Assembly: GCA_964030475.1 (NCBI GenBank)
Contig: CAXIPT010000002.1
Coordinates: forward strand, 20,564,425-20,628,424
Source: Tethya wilhelma
Taxonomy: Eukaryota; Porifera; Demospongiae; Tethyida; Tethyidae
Direction of reading: 5' to 3'
DNA length: 64,000 nucleotides
A program made the position numbers and the translations under genes. Shown here piece after piece: positions 58,604 through 64,000 of this stretch. Position 1 is the stretch's first letter; each line of letters begins with the position of its first letter. The notes below the pieces were generated by a model. The model was not told the DNA's origin, searched no databases, and worked only from the letters and a program-made list of their open reading frames with translations.

Positions 58604-59764
58604 ATGGCCAGCAATGCATCATCCAAAGTGGCCACAGTGATCCGCCTGCTGCAAGCTGTGAACGGCTCCAGGTATTTCATAAGAGAGTAGTCTGTCTTTG
58701 TTTGACAATCTCATCTTTCTGTACAGCTGTTCTTGTCCAGCCCACTCACAGGCCTTCAGTGGATACAGAATACTTCATCCAAAAGGTCAGCAGGGTCACT
58801 TTGTACAGTGTGTTGGTGTCCTGGGACTGGAAGCAACATCAAATGATGCTTTGTGTGAATGCTTCTCATGTTGTTACACTGCTTGCCATGATGCTTATGT
58901 TACTAGAAATGTGTATATGTGTATGTGTGTGTGTGTATGTTTACTTGTGAGAGTGGTCATTGGTGGGTGTGTCTCAATGCATAATTTATTTTATATACAG
59001 TGTCAGCTGGTAGCTTGCGCCATCGAGGGTTGAGCAGTGGGAAAGATGTGGTAGAGGAGAAAGAGTACGCCTTTGAAATGGCCTCTTCTAACATTCGTTA
59101 TGGAGAAGGAGTAACTAGGGAGGTTGGAATGGATGTGCAGAATCTCGGAATCAAACACCTGTGTGTCTTTACAGATAGAAATGTAAGTATGTACTAACTA
59201 CTTACAGGACAGGCTCTATTCCACCATCCTATTCAGCTCTCCAGCCTACCACCAGTAAAGGCTGTATTGGAATCTCTGCATCAGAATGGCGTGAACTATT
59301 CATTGTTTGACGATGTTGAAATTGAGCCTACCAATGTGAGGTCAGAGGTCAAACAATCATAAGCATGAGGTATAATTCACTTGTATCATTGACTTTATTG
59401 TGTAGTTTTGAAGAAGCCATATCATTCACACGTTCAAATGAGTTTGACGGGTTTCTAGCAGTAGGAGGTGGATCTGTGATGGACACAGCAAAAGCCGCTA
59501 ACTTATACTCCTGTCATCCTGAGAATGATTTCTTAGACTTTGTTAATCCACCAATCGGTAGGGGTCTCCCCGTGAGAAAGATCCTCAAGCCACTCATCTG
59601 CAGTGAGTAATTCTTTCCCTGTCAAATTATATATGAAGAGGAATGGTGGCCTGGGAACCAGACTCAGTGCAGCAAGCAGTGTGGGAATGAGAATTCTGAA
59701 ATGTGTACTGTATTATGAAATGATATTATTTGCATTGAGAGTAAGATAAGCAAACTGTGGGGTA

Positions 59765-59796
<32 letters not shown>

Positions 59797-61156
59797 CCCA
59801 CAACTGCTGGTACTGGCAGTGAAACAACGGGAGTGAGTATTTTTGATCACAAACCATTGAAGGCAAAAACAGGTTCTTCAACAACTCTCTAGCATTGGTA
59901 GTGATCATTATTGCTTCCCTTCACTGTTGGTGCAGGTATTGGCAGCCGTGCTCTGAGGCCGCTATTGGGTATTGTGGACCCATTGCACGTGAAGCATATG
60001 CCACAGAATGTAGCTGCTTATAGTGGATTCGATGTGCTATGGTGTGTATGTGTGTGTGTGTTTGAGCTTGTGTAGAAATTCACAATGTTTGCTTTGTCCA
60101 ATAGCCATGCACTGGAGTCCTACACAGCTCTTCCATACAAACAAAGGATGCCACGCCCCCAAGATCCCATAGAGCGCCCCGCCTACCAAGGCAGTAATCC
60201 TATCTCTGACTTGTGGGCATTACACGCACTGAGAATCATTAGGAAATACTTCAAGAGGTACGTGCATAGCTATGTTCCTATATACTCTCTCACTAGTAAT
60301 CACATCTCTAGGTCTGTGTTCAATGCTGAAGACCAGGAGGCTCGCTCCGCTATGCACCTAGCCAGTGTCTATGCTGGTATAGGGTTTGGGAATGCTGGAG
60401 TCCATTTACCGTTAGTCTCTCAGCTTATCATTGGAAACAGTGAAGATTAGTTGTATCACCTTCCCTGCAGACATGGCATGTCCTATCCCATATCTGGCCT
60501 GGTCAAGTCCTTTCGTCCTGATGGATACAGTCATCAGAAACCCATCATAGTAGGTCAATCACATTAGGTCCTGGCTGTCTCTAAACCCACTCTCTTTCCT
60601 TTGTGTTAGCCTCACGGCCTTTCTGTGGTCATCACTGCACCAGCTGTCTTCAGCTTTACAGCCCCTCTCTGTCCCGAGAGACATCTTGAAGCTGCCCAAC
60701 TACTAGGTACAATCTTATTTTTGTCTTTGCATTAATTTTTAAGAAGATCGAGTCCAATGTTCTACTAGAGAACTTATAATAATTATGCAAACAGTGCAAT
60801 TTTAATTATCAATATAATATTATAGCTGATTGATATTATTATGTTCCTGAAAGGTGCTGATGTCAGCAAAGGTAAATTGGAAGATGCCGGTCAAATATTG
60901 GCCAATACTCTGCGAAGATACATGCAGGAAATGGGTGTGGTCAATGGCCTGAAAGAGATGGGGTATTCTAGTGGAGATATCCCATCGCTAGTGAAGGGTA
61001 CTCTACCCCAGGTGAGGCTGTCGGCAGCCAGCAATGAATGGTGACTGATCATTGTCTTCCCTCCATATACAGGCTAGAGTAACAAAACTATCTCCAAGAC
61101 AGTTCACTGAGGAGCACCTGGCAGCCATGTTTGAAGACTCAATGGTGGTATACTGA
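58604..61156 (+). CDS. ADHFE1: Hydroxyacid-oxoacid transhydrogenase, mitochondrial
   Basis: Thirteen exons: 58604-58671, 58727-58785, 59001-59182, 59237-59340, 59406-59602, 59795-59872, 59936-60041, 60105-60257, 60312-60410, 60471-60549, 60610-60706, 60854-61011 and 61073-61156, about 485 residues. The enzyme is an iron-containing group III alcohol dehydrogenase that oxidises 4-hydroxybutyrate coupled to 2-oxoglutarate reduction. Visible are the nucleotide-binding [28 protein letters not shown], and the iron ligands in SGFDVLCHALESY and [14 protein letters not shown], with HGLSVV downstream. The basic N-terminus fits a mitochondrial presequence. It ends [20 protein letters not shown], as in animals. 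Exon 6 is preceded by a (CT)n tract that serves as its acceptor. No break seen. Confidence 0.93.
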
Positions 61157-61535
61157 ACAATTAAGGTAGATGTGTGTATGTATGTTTTTTTATGATTGTT
61201 AAAAATTTAATTAAAATTTTTTTGTGGTCAACACCAAAACATAACTACATAAATTATCATGTTCTAATTAAAAGAATGGATAGGTAAAAATTAAAATGAG
61301 CTGTGATAAAAAGACTTTACAATAATAATTATTATTAGATTGAATGAGAAAAGGAGATTGTTATGGTATCGCTAGATTTAGTATTGATAAGTGTGTGGAT
61401 AAGTGTTGCTACATTATGTGTGAGTGTGTGTACGTGAGAGTGAGTAGACATAAACACAAAAGCTTGTTACATGAACTGTGAGAAATTTCATCTAAAAACA
61501 CATCTCTCCTTGAAACCTGCCTGTGGACTGAGCCC

Positions 61536-63803
61536 TTAGAGTGGCGTCACCTTCATTGCATACTGGTTCTCTATTGTCCCATCTTTGCCTTTGCTCTTGC
61601 TCCTCCGTCTGCTGCTCAGTCTCCCCAGAGCTGATCGGAAGCTAGATATGGAGCTGCGGGCCCAGGAGGCACGGCTCCCTCGGCTACCACGACTCCCCCG
61701 ACTGGCAATGGAGTTGCCGCCAATGTCGGGAGCATATCGGGGGTCGTAGGTCCGCACCACAACCCACGGACGGTGGTCGTTGCCGAGGTCATAGTCTCTG
61801 GTCTTGTTGCAGGGGCAGCAGCACCAGCACATGCACACCAAGACAACCACAACCACAATGAGCACTAGCACTCCAGCTCCAGCAGCTATGCCAATGATGG
61901 CTGCCATCGGGAAGCCTGCACTTGGGGGGTCGGGAGGACTGGGGGCCGTGGTACGACGAGTGGTTGGAGGCATAGTGGTGGTATCATTGTCCTCCTGGGG
62001 AGTGGTGGCATTGGTCACCGGAGGCTCCTGGGGGGGAGGGGGGATGATGTCAACATAAATGATTAACAGCCTAGTTATACTGACACACTAGCTGCATGTC
62101 TATTTATAGTAATATGCACACTAATTATAGAGTTGCACCCTATCAATTAACATGACTGTGTAGGAGTAGGTGATGGTAGTGGTTTCTTTTGGGTCATACA
62201 TGCCTACACATGTGAGATCACACACGGCCATACTACAGTTGCTACCAAAGCTAGGCTCACTATTAGAGCTGAATGTGGGATCTAGTGTTTATAATACACC
62301 TACACACACAAGCTTGAATGGAGTAGAGTAGGTCACTGAGAACACACACAGACTCACAGTTGTTGTAATAGCACATAAAACAGTACTGGTGGATGCACAA
62401 TTGGCTAAGGGAGATATTGAAGTGTATTAATTAGAATGCTAGTGAGTGTGGGGGCATGTCTTGATGTCAATGAGGTGTTTAAACTATTGACATTAATTCA
62501 CAATTGAAGTGATGTCACTACTGACCAGACTAGCTGCAGTGTGGATGACCCAATGAGCCATCTTCTCATTGTCCCAGGAGACACTCAGTCTAACATACAA
62601 TCATGTCACCTGATGCAATGCACCCATGCCATACATGGACAGACTGGACTTCTATGATTACTCTGTCAATCCATATAATATTATACAAACACACATTACA
62701 CATTCTTATACTTGAAATTAAGAGTATTGTTATGTGCTGGTAGCAAATATCCCTACATACAATGTAACATACATATTAGTATGCAACAAAGCTAGCTCCT
62801 TTACACAATCACCGGCACATATTGTAGTAGGAAGACACAAGTTCACCACCCCAGCCCCTTAGAGTGATGAACTGGGAGTTTCACATTGTGCCCAGAGAGA
62901 GAGGATGTTGTCCCTCTCTCACACTCACTGCTAGAGGCCATGTATAGCTTCTCTGTTGAACAACATGGTTGGAGTAAGTATGCACAGCTGTATACAAGTG
63001 GTGAGTTAGGTATGTGCTACTCAAGGCATGTCCTTACAAGTCGATCAGGAGGAGGGGGTGTGGGGGGCACACAGAGGCAGCTGGAGGCTTCACTTCATGA
63101 CAAGGATTATCAACAACCTCTTCCTCCAAAACACCAAGGATCGAGTGTAACAATAGCTATTCTTATGGTTAGTTTTGTTTGAAGGACAAGCCTAGGCCTC
63201 TTCATAGCAAATGAGGCTGGAATATAATTATTGTAACTAGGCACCTTGTGTGAAACTGTCATGTTTAGCTCGTTCACAGAGATAAGAAAGAGCTGCTAAC
63301 AAACAAACGGACTATAGTATTTCAATCATCAGTTCCAGACTGACACTAATGGGACATACATGTAGTAGACTTACCTCTGTTGTCATCATGGGTGTAGCGG
63401 TTGGGGTCATGGATGGGGTCATAGATGGGGTAACGGAGGGCATTATCACCATCATTGACGATGTTGACATTACAGAAGCTTCTGTTGTCATAGTTACTCC
63501 TCCTGTGCTCATTGGTGGCAGGGAAGTAGGAGTTGCACTGATGACAGCAGCTGGCGTTGAAGGAGAGGGAGTCGGGACACTAGTGACGGGAGGCGTGGTT
63601 GGCTCCATGGTGACATTCTCAGCAGTGGTGGTGTTGTCATCTGGCATCATCATGTCGGTGGTGGGGGCGGAGCCTGATCCTGTCGTCGCCTCTGTGTCCG
63701 TGACAGGCTCCATGAGAGTGGTTGTTTGACATCTTGTCAGCGGTGAGAAGAGAGCACAGGGTAACACTAGCAGGAGCAGGAGTCTTGAGATTGGGGAAGA
63801 CAT
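61536..63803 (-). CDS. Mucin-like single-pass membrane protein B
   Basis: The first exon (63803-63375) encodes a signal peptide (SRLLLLLVLPCALFSPLTRC) and a Thr/Pro/Met-rich ectodomain with repeats of PSMTPSMTPTATP. The last exon (62027-61536) encodes a Thr/Pro stem (TTTMPPTTRRTTAPSPPDPP), the membrane helix (MAAIIGIAAGAGVLVLIVVV) and a Cys-rich juxtamembrane run (CMCWCCCPC). The tail is basic and Ser/Arg rich (SRGSRGSRGSRASWARSSIS), ending MKVTPL. Middle exons were not settled; a candidate at 62589-62526 (LSVSWDNEKMAHWVIHTAAS) does not join the first exon in phase. Similar to protein A in layout. Function unknown. Confidence 0.6.
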
Positions 63804-63860
63804 TGGGTGAAGATTGGAGGTCTGAGTGAGATTGGAGAGTGCTTGACAACCTGAGAATCA

Positions 63861-63908
<48 letters not shown>

Positions 63909-63939
63909 ATGCTTCTGAGCAGAACTTCAAGTCACTAAG

Positions 63940-63941
<2 letters not shown>

Positions 63942-64000
<59 letters not shown>
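63942..64000. repeat. (CT)n microsatellite at the window end
   Basis: Uninterrupted CT repeats to the last base. A (GT)n tract is just upstream at 63865-63904, within the 5' flank of mucin-like protein B. Confidence 0.9.

Overview
The window is animal nuclear DNA. Genes are split by short GT-AG introns, (GT)n/(CA)n, (CT)n and (CCTA)n-type microsatellites are very dense, and the genome is compact and full of miniature inverted-repeat transposons (MITEs). The gene content is metazoan: MED1, FAF2, 14-3-3, sigma-class GSTs, death-domain proteins, tyrosine-motif membrane adaptors. Tandem death-domain proteins and short mucin-like membrane proteins fit a sponge (probably a demosponge) or another early-branching animal; that assignment is inference. 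The sequence is a draft scaffold. Ns occur at 2726-2728, 4624, 10153, 14813, 17494, 20802, 23455-23485, 27926, 28267 and 31957, mostly at microsatellites, and several join contigs that overlap or do not belong together.

Layout: NDUFV1 (+, 217-7177, 13 exons, complete); a one-exon SPRY protein (-); the 3' half of ADI1 (-, 9771-10152), whose 5' half lies 9 kb away at 19415-19726. Between the two halves are an inverted partial copy of NDUFV1, a tail-anchored double death-domain protein, an N-terminally incomplete FAF2 with a frameshift, a tRNA-derived SINE-like sequence, MITEs and one unrecognised 3' exon. Next come a coiled-coil gene (+, 21267-25607), a multi-tyrosine membrane docking protein (-, 25781-33363), MED1 (+), a sigma GST (-) divergent from NDUFB3 (+), a second sigma GST (-) divergent from SDHA (+), two 14-3-3 genes (+, the second damaged), a Golgi-type sulfotransferase (-), a nest of transposons (49194-54831), a mucin-like membrane protein (+), ADHFE1 (+) and a second mucin-like membrane protein (-).

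Several genes serve mitochondrial metabolism: NDUFV1 and NDUFB3 (complex I), SDHA (complex II) and ADHFE1 (hydroxyacid-oxoacid transhydrogenase). SDHA and ADHFE1 carry perfect NRF-1-type palindromes just upstream of their start codons, and a partial one lies in the GST/NDUFB3 divergent promoter. The remaining genes cover methionine salvage (ADI1), ER-associated degradation (FAF2), transcription (MED1) and signalling.

The most novel region is 49194-54831. It holds at least four mobile elements inside one another: an outer element with ~45-bp inverted repeats, an element with a perfect 9-bp target duplication, a 3.15-kb element with ~165-bp inverted repeats and two convergent spliced genes, and a hAT-like MITE with a perfect 8-bp target duplication. 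The 9-bp-duplication family recurs at 18916-19298 and 22702-22790.
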